Shown here: positions 24,742 to 32,807 of the stretch, piece by piece | Position numbering within the stretch: position 1 is the first letter of the stretch | How the letters are laid out: the number at the start of each line of letters is the position of its first letter | Notes under the pieces: model-generated | Told to the model about the DNA's origin: nothing | The model's database searches: none | The model's input: the letters and a program-made list of their open reading frames with translations, nothing else | Assembly: GCA_964623895.1 (NCBI GenBank) | Contig: CAZUWA010000008.1 | Span: 1-48,829, forward strand | Length of the DNA: 48,829 nt | Source: UBA11512 sp964623895 | GTDB lineage: Bacteria; Bacillota; Clostridia; Oscillospirales; CAG-272 | Direction: 5' to 3' | Program-made: the position numbers and the translations under genes

Positions 24742-25008
24742 ATGTTATTCAAAGACGACAAGCAAGCAATCATCGCAGAATACGCTACGCACGAAGGCGA
24801 TACAGGTTCTCCTGAAGTGCAGATCGCAATTCTCACTGCCAGAATCAACCAGCTCACCGAGCACTTGAAGGTCAACAAAAATGACCACCACAGCCGCAGA
24901 GGTATGCTGAAGATGGTCGGTCACAGAAGAAATCTTCTCGGTTATCTGCAGAAGAAGGATATCGAAAGATACCGTGCGATCATCGCAAGACTGAACATCA
25001 GAAAGTAA
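24742..25008 (+). CDS. rpsO: 30S ribosomal protein S15
   Basis: S15 binds the central domain of 16S rRNA early in 30S assembly. The 88-residue sequence shows HEGDTGSPEVQIAILTARINQLTEHLK and DHHSRRGMLKMVGHRRNLLGYL, the family signature, and normal length. The ATG at 24742 (MLFKDDKQ) follows gaaaggtg; an in-frame ATG at 24658 lies in the structured leader and is not supported. A hairpin follows the stop, and pnp lies 197 bases downstream, the usual rpsO-pnp arrangement. Confidence 0.97.
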   Translation: MLFKDDKQAIIAEYATHEGDTGSPEVQIAILTARINQLTEHLKVNKNDHHSRRGMLKMVGHRRNLLGYLQKKDIERYRAIIARLNIRK

Positions 25009-25016
25009 AACCGTTT

Positions 25017-25050
25017 GGGGATGCCGCAAATTTTCATTTGTTGCATCCCC
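25017..25050 (+). terminator. Hairpin between rpsO and pnp
   Basis: GGGGATGC pairs with GCATCCCC, with an inner CAAAT/ATTTG stem. The tail TTATCACTG is short of U, so termination may be partial and allow read-through into pnp. In E. coli the equivalent gap is an RNase III site, so processing is an alternative. Confidence 0.6.
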
Positions 25051-25205
25051 TTATCACTGTAAAGAGGTTTATTTTTCGGTATGATGCGCTTTAGCAATTA
25101 AAAATGCTTTTTTATCTTAAAAATGTAAAAGTGCGTCTTTAAGTGCTGAATCGCCATACCGTGTGAATAAAGAAAGAATCAAGAAGATTGAAAGGAAAAA
25201 GAAAC

Positions 25206-27572
25206 ATGGTAACATCCTCTAAGCTTGAATTCAAAAATTTCAAAGCATTTGAGACCACTCTTGCCGGCAGAACACTGCGTGTAGAGACCGGCAAAATGGC
25301 AGGCCTTGCAAACGGCTCCTGTCTCATCAGTTACGGCGAGACCACTATTCTCGCGACCGCTACCGCATCCGCAAAGCCGAGAGACGGCATTGATTTTCTG
25401 CCGCTTTCCGTTGACTTTGATGAAAAAATGTACGCTGTCGGAAGAATTCCCGGCGGCTACCTCAGAAGAGAAGGCAAGCCTTCCGAAAAGGCAATTCTGA
25501 CCTCCCGTGTCATCGACCGTCCGATCAGACCCCTGTTCCCGAAAGATTTGCGCAACGATGTTGCACTCGGATTGACGGTCATGAGCGTAGACTATGACTG
25601 CGCGCCGGAGATTGTCGGCATGATCGGCGCCTCCATCGCGCTTTCCATCTCCGACATTCCGTGGAACGGACCGATCGCAGGCGTGCAAGTCGGTCTTGTT
25701 GACGGAAAACTTGTCATCAACCCCGGACAAGCAGAAAGAAAAGTATCCGACCTTCAGTTGACCGTTTCCGGATCAATGGAAAAGGTCGTGATGATCGAAG
25801 CAGGTGCAAACGAAGTTGATGACGAAACAATGTACAAGGGCATCATGTTGGCACATGAAGAGATCAAGAAACTGGTCACATTCATCAATGAGATCGTTAA
25901 GGAAGTCGGCAAGCCGAAGTTCTCCTACCCCTCTTGCGAACTAGATCACGATATGTTCGATGAAGTGTTTGCATTCTGCGAGAATGCGCTTATGGAAGCG
26001 CTGGATACTGACGACAAGACGGTAAGAGATGCCAAGATGGTTCCCATTCAAGATGCCATCGAAGAGAAATTCTCTGAAAAGTACCCTGACATCGCCACCG
26101 TTATGCCGGAACTCATCTACAAACTGCAAAAGAAGGTTGTTCGTCGCTGGTTGCTCGTTGACAAAAAGAGAGTCGACGGCAGAAAAATGGACGAAATCAG
26201 ACCGCTTGACGCACAGGTGGACCTACTTCCGCGAGTACATGGTTCCGGTATGTTTACAAGAGGTCAGACACAGGTACTGTCTATAGCAACGCTCGGCACG
26301 CTCGGCGATGCACAGGAACTTGACACCATCGACGAAGAAACCTCAAAGAGATATATGCACCAGTACAACATGCCCGGCTTCTCCACAGGCGAGGCTAAAG
26401 CAATACGTTCCCCCGGTCGTCGTGAGATCGGTCACGGCGCTCTTGCAGAGAGATCGCTCATTCCGGTGCTTCCTTCCGTTGAGGAATTCCCTTATGCCAT
26501 CCGTGTCGTTTCAGAAGTCATCTCTTCCAATGGCTCGACCTCTCAGGCTTCCGTTTGCGGTTCAACCCTTGCATTGATGGCAGCAGGTGTGCCGATCAAA
26601 GCACCGGTTGCCGGCATTTCCTGTGGACTGATCACTGCTGAAGACGGCTCTTGGGATGTTATGGTCGACATTCAGGGACTTGAAGACTTCTATGGTGACA
26701 TGGACTTCAAGGTAGCAGGCACCAAGAAAGGCATCACCTCCATTCAAATGGATCTAAAGGTCGATGGTTTAACTCCCGAGATCATCAAAGCGGCTCTTGA
26801 AATGACCCATAAAGGCAGAGATTATATCATCGATGATGTCATTCTCAAAGCCATCCCCGCTCCCAGAGCAGAAGTTTGCGCAACCGCGCCAAAGATGATT
26901 ACCATGCACATCAAGCCCGAAAAGATCAGAGAGGTCATCGGCAAGGGCGGCGAAGTGATCCAGAAGATCCAAGCGGACTACGGTGTAAAGATCGATATCG
27001 AAGAGGACGGCACCGTTTACATCGCTTCTCCCAATCGCGATGGTGCGCTCGGCGCACAGAAGGTCGTGGAAGGGATCTGCTTCGAGCCGGAAGCAGGTGC
27101 TATCTATACCGGAAAAGTCACACGTATCATCCCGATCGGTTGCTTCGTAGAGTTTGCCCCCGGTAAGGAAGGTATGTGCCACATCAAGGATCTCGACATC
27201 AACTATGTTGCAGAGGTCGAAGATGTTGTAAAGGTTGGCGACATCATCACCGTCAAGTTCCTTGGCGTAGACGATAAGGGCAGACTGAATCTTTCAAGAA
27301 AAGCTACCATGCCCGGCTACACCGAATCCGCCGAGAAAAAGCCAAGAGAAGGCAGAGGCGAAAAAAGAGAGGGTGGCGAGAGAAGAGAGCGTAGAGATAG
27401 CGGAAGAGGTGAGCGCAGAGAACGTGCACCGAAAGAACCGCGCTACGAACGCACTCCTCGCAAAGAAAAGCAGGTAGAGGAAGCGCCCAAAGCAGAGGAA
27501 GCGCCCAATGTAGAAACCGCCAAGGAAGAAAAGAAGGGATTTTTCTCCTCTCTGTTCGGCAAGAAAGACTAA
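25206..27572 (+). CDS. pnp: Polynucleotide phosphorylase
   Basis: Pnp degrades RNA from the 3' end using phosphate and works with other ribonucleases such as RNase J. The 788-residue protein has two RNase PH domains (GETTILATAT and RRVDGRKMDEIRPL mark their starts; GISCGLI and MDFKVAGTKKGIT lie in the second), a KH domain with IREVIGKGGEVIQKIQ, and an S1 domain with YTGKVTRIIPIGCFVEF. A charged tail of about 80 residues rich in Arg, Glu and Gly follows and ends in GFFSSLFGKKD; this is longer than in many homologues. AAAGGAAAAAG precedes the ATG at 25206. No separate promoter was evident. Confidence 0.97.
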   Translation: MVTSSKLEFKNFKAFETTLAGRTLRVETGKMAGLANGSCLISYGETTILATATASAKPRDGIDFLPLSVDFDEKMYAVGRIPGGYLRREGKPSEKAILTSRVIDRPIRPLFPKDLRNDVALGLTVMSVDYDCAPEIVGMIGASIALSISDIPWNGPIAGVQVGLVDGKLVINPGQAERKVSDLQLTVSGSMEKVVMIEAGANEVDDETMYKGIMLAHEEIKKLVTFINEIVKEVGKPKFSYPSCELDHDMFDEVFAFCENALMEALDTDDKTVRDAKMVPIQDAIEEKFSEKYPDIATVMPELIYKLQKKVVRRWLLVDKKRVDGRKMDEIRPLDAQVDLLPRVHGSGMFTRGQTQVLSIATLGTLGDAQELDTIDEETSKRYMHQYNMPGFSTGEAKAIRSPGRREIGHGALAERSLIPVLPSVEEFPYAIRVVSEVISSNGSTSQASVCGSTLALMAAGVPIKAPVAGISCGLITAEDGSWDVMVDIQGLEDFYGDMDFKVAGTKKGITSIQMDLKVDGLTPEIIKAALEMTHKGRDYIIDDVILKAIPAPRAEVCATAPKMITMHIKPEKIREVIGKGGEVIQKIQADYGVKIDIEEDGTVYIASPNRDGALGAQKVVEGICFEPEAGAIYTGKVTRIIPIGCFVEFAPGKEGMCHIKDLDINYVAEVEDVVKVGDIITVKFLGVDDKGRLNLSRKATMPGYTESAEKKPREGRGEKREGGERRERRDSGRGERRERAPKEPRYERTPRKEKQVEEAPKAEEAPNVETAKEEKKGFFSSLFGKKD

Positions 27573-27583
27573 TTGAATAAACC

Positions 27584-27622
27584 AAAAAGGAATTGTGACC
27601 GTACACGGTGCAATTCCTTTTT
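27584..27622 (+). terminator. Terminator after pnp
   Basis: AAAAAGGAATTG (27584-27595) pairs perfectly with CAATTCCTTTTT (27611-27622), and the loop contains an ACCGT/ACGGT inner stem. It lies 12 bases after pnp. Confidence 0.85.
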
Positions 27623-27673
27623 CCATATTATATATCACGATCATTGCCCCTTTTTTAACAAGGGTAAATACAA

Positions 27674-27709
27674 GGGCAAGCAACACTTTCCTGATTTCGT
27701 TGCTCACCC
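27674..27709 (-). terminator. Hairpin after the metal ATPase gene, possible terminator
   Basis: An 11-base pair of arms (27674-27684 and 27699-27709, two mismatches) starts 14 bases after the ATPase stop. The tail TTGTATTTACCCTTGTT is only moderately U-rich. The facing pnp terminator may supplement it. Confidence 0.45.
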
Positions 27710-27722
27710 GTAAAAAGTAGAT

Positions 27723-29645
27723 TTATTTCATTGCGCGCATGGCATTTAGTATGGCAATGATCGACACTCCCACATCCGCAAAAATAGCGAACGTGCCGGC
27801 ATATGCAGAAAGTCCGCTCAGTGCAGGAAAAACCGCCGTCAACGCCAATAAGATCATCACAGCAAACTTGACTGTAAGTGCAAAAATAATGTTTTGGTGC
27901 ACAATGCGCACCGTTTTGCGCGCGATCGCGATTGCCTTGTAAACATCCGATGGCTTGTCATTCATCAGCACCACATCGGCAGCTTCAATCGCGGCGTCCG
28001 AGCCAAGCGCACCCATCGCGACGCCGACATCCGCTCTTGCCAGAACCGGAGCATCATTGATACCGTCACCCACAAAAAGGAGCGTTGTGCGTTGCGCTTT
28101 CTCCTCCATCAATTGCTCTGCCAGCTGCACCTTATCCTCCGGCAATAATTCGGCACGAAAGTCATCCATTCCAATCTCTTTTGCAACGTTTTCTGCTACC
28201 ACTTTGCGGTCACCTGTCAACATAACCGTTTTAACACCTGCGTTTTTCAGCGCAGAAACAGCATCACACGCATCTTCTTTGATCTGATCTTCAAGGAGAA
28301 TATAGCCAAGATATTCACTTCCTCGGGAAAGATGAATAGCACTTCCCTCTTCGGGTGTTTCCAAAGCCCTTGCTCCTTGATCCGCCATCAGTCTCAGATT
28401 GCCTGCATAGATCTCTTCCCCGTTAATACATGCGCAAAGCCCCCGTCCTGGGAGTTCTGTACTCTGCTCATTTGTCGGCAGAGTCAATCCCTTTGCCGCA
28501 TTTCTGATGGCAACACCAAGCGGATGGGTACTGTATTCTTCAGCAGATGCCGCAAGGGCAAGAAGCTCCTCTTCCCGTCCGTTCACCGCAACGACAGATC
28601 TCACCGAAAAATTACCTTCCGTCAATGTTCCCGTCTTGTCAAAAACAGCGATCTTCGTTTTGGCAAGCGATTCAACGAACGCCGAACCTTTGATGAGAAT
28701 ACCTTTTGCCGATGCACCGCCGATGCCGCCAAAAAAGGCCATCGGCACAGAAATCACCAATGCGCAGGGGCAAGATACGATCAAGAACATCAATGCCGCA
28801 CGCACAAAACGATACCATGTTCCGGAAAATCCCCAATTTCCACTCGTGATCCCGATAAACACTGGCGGCAGAATGGCAATCAGTGCCGCAATGCCGGTCA
28901 CAGTCGGCGTGTAGATCCGTGCAAAGGAGGAGATGAAATTCTCACTCTTGGCTTTATTTGCGCCGGCACTCTCCACCAACTCCATGATCTTTGAAACAGT
29001 AGATTCCGAAAATGACTTACTGACTTTCACTTTTAAACTGCCGGACAGATTGATACACCCGGCAACGACACTGTCCCCGACTTCCACCGCTCGTGGCAGA
29101 CTCTCCCCGGTAAGTGATGCGGTGTTCAGTTCCGAGCGTCCCTCAACGATCATTCCGTCAAGCGGAATCCGCTCGCCAGGAAAGACGATAATGCTCTCGC
29201 CGATTGCCACTTCCTCCGGCGACACCTTCACATGCGCGCCGTCTCTTTCAACATTTGCAAACTCAGGCATCATATCAAGAAGCGACGAAACCGACTTTCG
29301 CGATCTGCCGATTGCAACATTTTCAAACAGTTCACCCACACGAAACAGCAACATGATTGCCACCGCTTCATGCGCTTCATGCGCATCCTGTTCCACCACG
29401 CAAAGGAGCAACGCGCCGAGCGATGCCACCGTCATCAGCAGGTCCTCATCGAAGACCTGTCCGCCAAACAGTTTTTCCACCGCTTCTTTGAGAACATCCC
29501 AACCGATAAAAAGGTAGGGAATGGTCATGATCAGTACAGCTGTCCACCAGGCAGGAGAGAGCAACCGATTTACTGCGAATGCTACCGCAAACAGCGCTGC
29601 CGCGATCAGAATGCGGCAGATCATTTTTTTCTGCTTTTTACTCAT
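27723..29645 (-). CDS. Zn/Cd-type P1B-ATPase (heavy-metal efflux pump)
   Basis: This 640-residue pump would export zinc, cadmium or lead across the membrane using ATP. Motifs in order: TGES at 179-182, the metal-channel CPC at 292-294, DKTGTLT with phosphorylated Asp 336, the STHPLG locus near 372, and GDGINDAP at 526-533. The Lys in FALTVKFAV and the Asp in FADVGVS near the C-terminus match the extra metal-site residues of ZntA-type (P1B-2) pumps. There is no N-terminal HMA domain; a separate 72-residue HMA protein is encoded nine bases upstream. GAGGATGAACT precedes the ATG. It is third in an ArsR-controlled operon. CadA/ZntA naming depends on the metal and is left open. Confidence 0.93.
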   Translation of the reverse strand: MSKKQKKMICRILIAAALFAVAFAVNRLLSPAWWTAVLIMTIPYLFIGWDVLKEAVEKLFGGQVFDEDLLMTVASLGALLLCVVEQDAHEAHEAVAIMLLFRVGELFENVAIGRSRKSVSSLLDMMPEFANVERDGAHVKVSPEEVAIGESIIVFPGERIPLDGMIVEGRSELNTASLTGESLPRAVEVGDSVVAGCINLSGSLKVKVSKSFSESTVSKIMELVESAGANKAKSENFISSFARIYTPTVTGIAALIAILPPVFIGITSGNWGFSGTWYRFVRAALMFLIVSCPCALVISVPMAFFGGIGGASAKGILIKGSAFVESLAKTKIAVFDKTGTLTEGNFSVRSVVAVNGREEELLALAASAEEYSTHPLGVAIRNAAKGLTLPTNEQSTELPGRGLCACINGEEIYAGNLRLMADQGARALETPEEGSAIHLSRGSEYLGYILLEDQIKEDACDAVSALKNAGVKTVMLTGDRKVVAENVAKEIGMDDFRAELLPEDKVQLAEQLMEEKAQRTTLLFVGDGINDAPVLARADVGVAMGALGSDAAIEAADVVLMNDKPSDVYKAIAIARKTVRIVHQNIIFALTVKFAVMILLALTAVFPALSGLSAYAGTFAIFADVGVSIIAILNAMRAMK

Positions 29646-29654
29646 AGTTCATCC

Positions 29655-29873
29655 TCAGATCTTCAATTCACAATCGCTGTCCACACTTTTTACCGCTTTA
29701 ACTGCTGCCGCAAGAACAGCGTCCACTCGGTTATCCTGCACATCCAAAATCATTTTTTGCGCCATAAAACTGATCGTCACCGAATTAACACCCTCCAACG
29801 CCGCGATCTTTCTCTCCATTTTTGCCGCGCAATTTGCGCAATCCAGATTTTCCATTTTGATGATCTTTACCAT
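29655..29873 (-). CDS. HMA-domain metal-binding protein
   Basis: The 72-residue protein is a single heavy-metal-associated domain with the metal site LDCANC (Cys 12 and Cys 15) followed by a short ferredoxin-like fold. Such domains bind soft metal ions and pass them to a P1B-ATPase. Here the domain, usually fused to the pump's N-terminus, is a free protein encoded directly before it. GGGAGG precedes the ATG. The Asp before the first Cys favours Zn/Cd over Cu, as in ZntA-type GxDCxxC sites. Confidence 0.93.
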   Translation of the reverse strand: MVKIIKMENLDCANCAAKMERKIAALEGVNSVTISFMAQKMILDVQDNRVDAVLAAAVKAVKSVDSDCELKI

Positions 29874-29894
29874 GTGATCTTTCCTCCCTATATG

Positions 29895-30251
29895 CTATTC
29901 TGCAACATGATCAAGTCCCTGTAACAGGATCAACCGTACATGCTCGTCACACAAGCTGTAAAAAACAGCTTTACCTTCCCTGCGACAACGCACCAAGCGC
30001 GCCGTCTTCAACACGCGCAACGAATGCGAAACTGCAGAAAGGCTCATTTCAAGACGTTCTGCAATACTCCCAACGCACGCCTCCCCTTCAAGAAGTGCGG
30101 AAAGAATACGCAGTCTGGTTTCATCTCCGAAAACCTTAAACAGTTCCGCCAATTCAAAAAGAAGTTCTTCATTTTCAAGGCGCTCCTCTTCTTCTCGCGT
30201 GTAACGCGGATGATCCGAATGTAGGCACTTCTCTCTCTTTACCTCTTCCAT
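29895..30251 (-). CDS. ArsR/SmtB-family metal-responsive repressor
   Basis: This 118-residue winged-helix repressor would release DNA when it binds zinc or a similar metal. The recognition region reads MSLSAVSHSLRVLKTA. The C-terminal helix has Asp 102, His 104, His 115 and Glu 118, with exactly the spacing of the SmtB/CzrA alpha-5 zinc site. An N-terminal Cys 9 with nearby His, plus Cys 59, could form part of a second CadC-like site. I start it at the ATG at 30251 after AAAAGGAG; a start 11 codons earlier lies over the operator. It heads the operon with the HMA protein and ATPase. Confidence 0.93.
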   Translation of the reverse strand: MEEVKREKCLHSDHPRYTREEEERLENEELLFELAELFKVFGDETRLRILSALLEGEACVGSIAERLEMSLSAVSHSLRVLKTARLVRCRREGKAVFYSLCDEHVRLILLQGLDHVAE

Positions 30252-30272
30252 TTTGCCACTCCTTTTAAAAGA

Positions 30273-30296
30273 TTGAACAATCATTCAACTGTTCAT
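30273..30296 (-). promoter_or_regulatory. Operator of the ArsR-type repressor
   Basis: TGAACA (30274-30279) and TGTTCA (30290-30295) form a perfect inverted repeat with ten bases between. A nested TTGAA...TTCAA dyad resembles the TGAA-N6-TTCA operators of ArsR/SmtB repressors. It overlaps the predicted transcription start, ideal for repression. Confidence 0.78.
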
Positions 30297-30302
30297 GCGT
30301 TT

Positions 30303-30331
30303 ATTATATACCTTATCGTCTGCCTTGTCAA
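30303..30331 (-). promoter_or_regulatory. Consensus promoter of the metal-efflux operon
   Basis: TTGACA (30326-30331) and TATAAT (30303-30308) have an exact 17-base spacer, a perfect vegetative consensus. A strong promoter held down by the adjacent operator fits a tight metal-inducible switch. Confidence 0.88.
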
Positions 30332-30348
30332 TAGTTTTTTGAAAAATC

Positions 30349-30385
30349 AAAAAAATTTCCCGATTGCCTTAACGGCAATCGGGAA
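30349..30385 (-). terminator. Terminator of the 30408-32684 gene
   Basis: CCCGATTGCC-gttaa-GGCAATCGGG is a perfect 10-bp stem followed leftward by AAATTTTTTTG. It lies just upstream of the metal-operon promoter and insulates it. Confidence 0.85.
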
Positions 30386-30407
30386 TAATGCCTAATCCAA
30401 TATTATA

Positions 30408-32684
30408 CTAGTCTTCGCGCTTTTTCATTGCAACGACTGTGATTGCACAGCAGGCAAGCGTAACAGCGGAAAAGAAACCGATCGCAACAGTGTTATCACC
30501 GGACTTGACATCATACTGTGCTGTGAGAGTCACATCTTCTGCGGGCATAGTTGTGGGAACCGCCTTATCCCATCCGGTAAAGGTATATCCATCCTTCTCA
30601 ACAGCGGTCGGAGCAGTGATCGGTGCACCGAACTTAACTCTGCCTTGGGTGTATGCGCCGGTAGCGGTACCACCTTCAAGATTCCATGTAAGAATATAAC
30701 TGTTTCTGGTGTAGAACAGTTTCAGTGTGGTAGAACCGTCTTCTTCCACGATCGCCTCTTTGATAGTACCTGCGATCGTCGCATCAAAGGTAAAGCCTTC
30801 AAAGGTCTTTTCGGTCGCAGTTGCGGTTTCGCCTGCAGTTACAGAGCCGGATTCAGTCATTTGAATGGTATAAATTCCATCCAACCCCTCTACCCAGTGC
30901 TCTACGGTATAACCGTAGGAAGGCTTTTCCGCAACAACAAGGGTAGCATCCTCACGGATCATGAGAAGAGCCGCCTCTCCGTCATTTGTACCTCCTTCAT
31001 AAGCCCATCCAAAGGGCACTTCCACTGTACTGAGTTCTGAAACAAGTGCAACGACTGTCGAAATCTGAACGTCTGCCGGCAGGAAGGTGGTGTAAAGCAC
31101 ATTTCCTTTAAGGTCCTTAAAGGTTGCCTTGAAAACACCGGTAGTCGTCGCAGTCACATCGAAATTCTGAACAATCTGTTCGCTATCAATAAACATTTTG
31201 ATCTGGTCAATGTACTCTGCAACAGATCCGTATTTTCTCGCAACCTCATCAATCCACTCAAGGGTGGAAACTGATGTAGTATAATTAAAACGGAACACAG
31301 AATTACCGCTATAATAATCTACGAGCGTATGCGCTTTGAGATCAGCCGGAATTTTACTCAAAAGATCGGAAAGTTTCGCCTTGCCACCCTCGAATTTGTC
31401 TTCGAATTTGTTGAGCGCTTTCAACGTATATTCGATTGCGCGGTCGATATATTTGTTACCGCTCTCATCAATGGCCTGTAGTGCAGTCCTGATCTCTTCA
31501 AGCGTAATACTTTCAAGAAGTGCATCATACTCTGCGCCGCTTGTGGTGTAGAAGTTCAAAATCTTAACCTTGAAGGATTCATCCACTTCTTCGGATGCCA
31601 ACAATTCTCTGTAAAGCGATGCCGCCGCTTCGGGAGAAACCGCATCGACTACAAAGGTCCCCTCTTCGTTCAGCGCATATGTGAGGTACTCTGCGATCTT
31701 GTCGGAACCATCATTGATCTTAGACATATTTCCTTCGAAACAAACGTCAAAACCAAAACCAACATTCTCACCATAAAGCACGGTGTCAAACATTAGGGAA
31801 AGGAATACTTCTCCGGAAGCAAGATCTGCAAATGCAGACGCAGACGGAACCAACCCAAGGAGCACCTTCTCGATCGCCGCGGGATGAAGCTTGAACATCT
31901 GCGTGCTCGGAACGGTGTAATTTTCCCCGGTGTAGATCTCAACATCATTAAGATTAATATAGGGAATCTGTTCCGTAATGAAACGATTGATGATGGGCAT
32001 CCATTTTTCCTTGATCATGGTCTTATCGGCTGAGCCGATAAACTCACCCATATCTTCGATCGTCAGAACCTCAAAAATCAAAGCAACGATTTCCGAGCGG
32101 ATCTGGGAGGTTGCACCCGCATAATAATTACGAAAAGCCGCCATATTCAAAGTATTATCAGGATTGATCATTTCGCTCAAAGTTTCATCGCCGATCAAAT
32201 CGCGCAATTCGTCTTTGTCTACAGCCTCCATCAATTCTTTGATCCACTCGGTGAATTCCGGAGTCTCAAGAACAAGGTCGAGAAGCGCGTATTCCTCTAC
32301 GATCTCTTTCATCACTTCAACGGGAACAATGTCGAACACCATGTTTCCCGTGACCTTCTTCTCTTCTGCCATGGTCTGCAACGCAGCTATAACAGAAGCG
32401 AGCGTGCGCTCCTGCAAAATACTGTAGATCTCGTCGGGAATCATCGAGATCAGATCATCCTTGGTGATATCTCCTTTCTTTACAACTTCATTGAGTTTAT
32501 CCGCAGCCAGAATGACATGGAAAACACCATTTTCATACTCCACACGATAGAAATCATTCTCTTCTACCCTGACTGTCGGATCTTCTGCCGATCCGCCGAT
32601 CGCCAAACCGGAACAGATCGGCACAATCATCAAAAGGCAAAGAAGGATCGAGAGCACTCGCTTGAAAACAGAATTGCTTTTCAT
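30408..32684 (-). CDS. Secreted, membrane- or wall-anchored protein with InlB-type repeat
   Basis: The 758-residue protein has a signal peptide (about 1-32), a long, mostly helical, acidic region of no recognised family (about 35-590), a MucBP-like stretch beginning YTVEHWVEG, and one InlB/Listeria-Bacteroides repeat (about 661-725, ending DGYTFTGWDKAVPTTMPAEDVTLTAQY split over two strands). It ends with SGDNT, a hydrophobic helix and KKRED. SGDNT plus helix plus basic tail resembles a sortase signal of the xTGDN type, but is not a classic LPXTG. TTAGGAGG precedes the ATG. It has its own promoter and terminator. A surface role such as adhesion is inferred only. Confidence 0.8.
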   Translation of the reverse strand: MKSNSVFKRVLSILLCLLMIVPICSGLAIGGSAEDPTVRVEENDFYRVEYENGVFHVILAADKLNEVVKKGDITKDDLISMIPDEIYSILQERTLASVIAALQTMAEEKKVTGNMVFDIVPVEVMKEIVEEYALLDLVLETPEFTEWIKELMEAVDKDELRDLIGDETLSEMINPDNTLNMAAFRNYYAGATSQIRSEIVALIFEVLTIEDMGEFIGSADKTMIKEKWMPIINRFITEQIPYINLNDVEIYTGENYTVPSTQMFKLHPAAIEKVLLGLVPSASAFADLASGEVFLSLMFDTVLYGENVGFGFDVCFEGNMSKINDGSDKIAEYLTYALNEEGTFVVDAVSPEAAASLYRELLASEEVDESFKVKILNFYTTSGAEYDALLESITLEEIRTALQAIDESGNKYIDRAIEYTLKALNKFEDKFEGGKAKLSDLLSKIPADLKAHTLVDYYSGNSVFRFNYTTSVSTLEWIDEVARKYGSVAEYIDQIKMFIDSEQIVQNFDVTATTTGVFKATFKDLKGNVLYTTFLPADVQISTVVALVSELSTVEVPFGWAYEGGTNDGEAALLMIREDATLVVAEKPSYGYTVEHWVEGLDGIYTIQMTESGSVTAGETATATEKTFEGFTFDATIAGTIKEAIVEEDGSTTLKLFYTRNSYILTWNLEGGTATGAYTQGRVKFGAPITAPTAVEKDGYTFTGWDKAVPTTMPAEDVTLTAQYDVKSGDNTVAIGFFSAVTLACCAITVVAMKKRED

Positions 32685-32737
32685 AAGAACCTCCTAATAT
32701 CTGTGTATAGACAATATCCTATACAACTATTCACTTT

Positions 32738-32766
32738 ATTTTAGCACATTTTCTTTGATTTTGCAA
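32738..32766 (-). promoter_or_regulatory. Promoter of the 758-residue surface protein gene
   Basis: TTGCAA (32761-32766) and TAAAAT (32738-32743) are 17 bases apart, with TGC before the -10. The leader is about 45 bases. Confidence 0.65.
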
Positions 32767-32807
32767 TCATTTTTTAAAACTTTTTTCAAAAATGTGCACG
32801 TCTAAAA

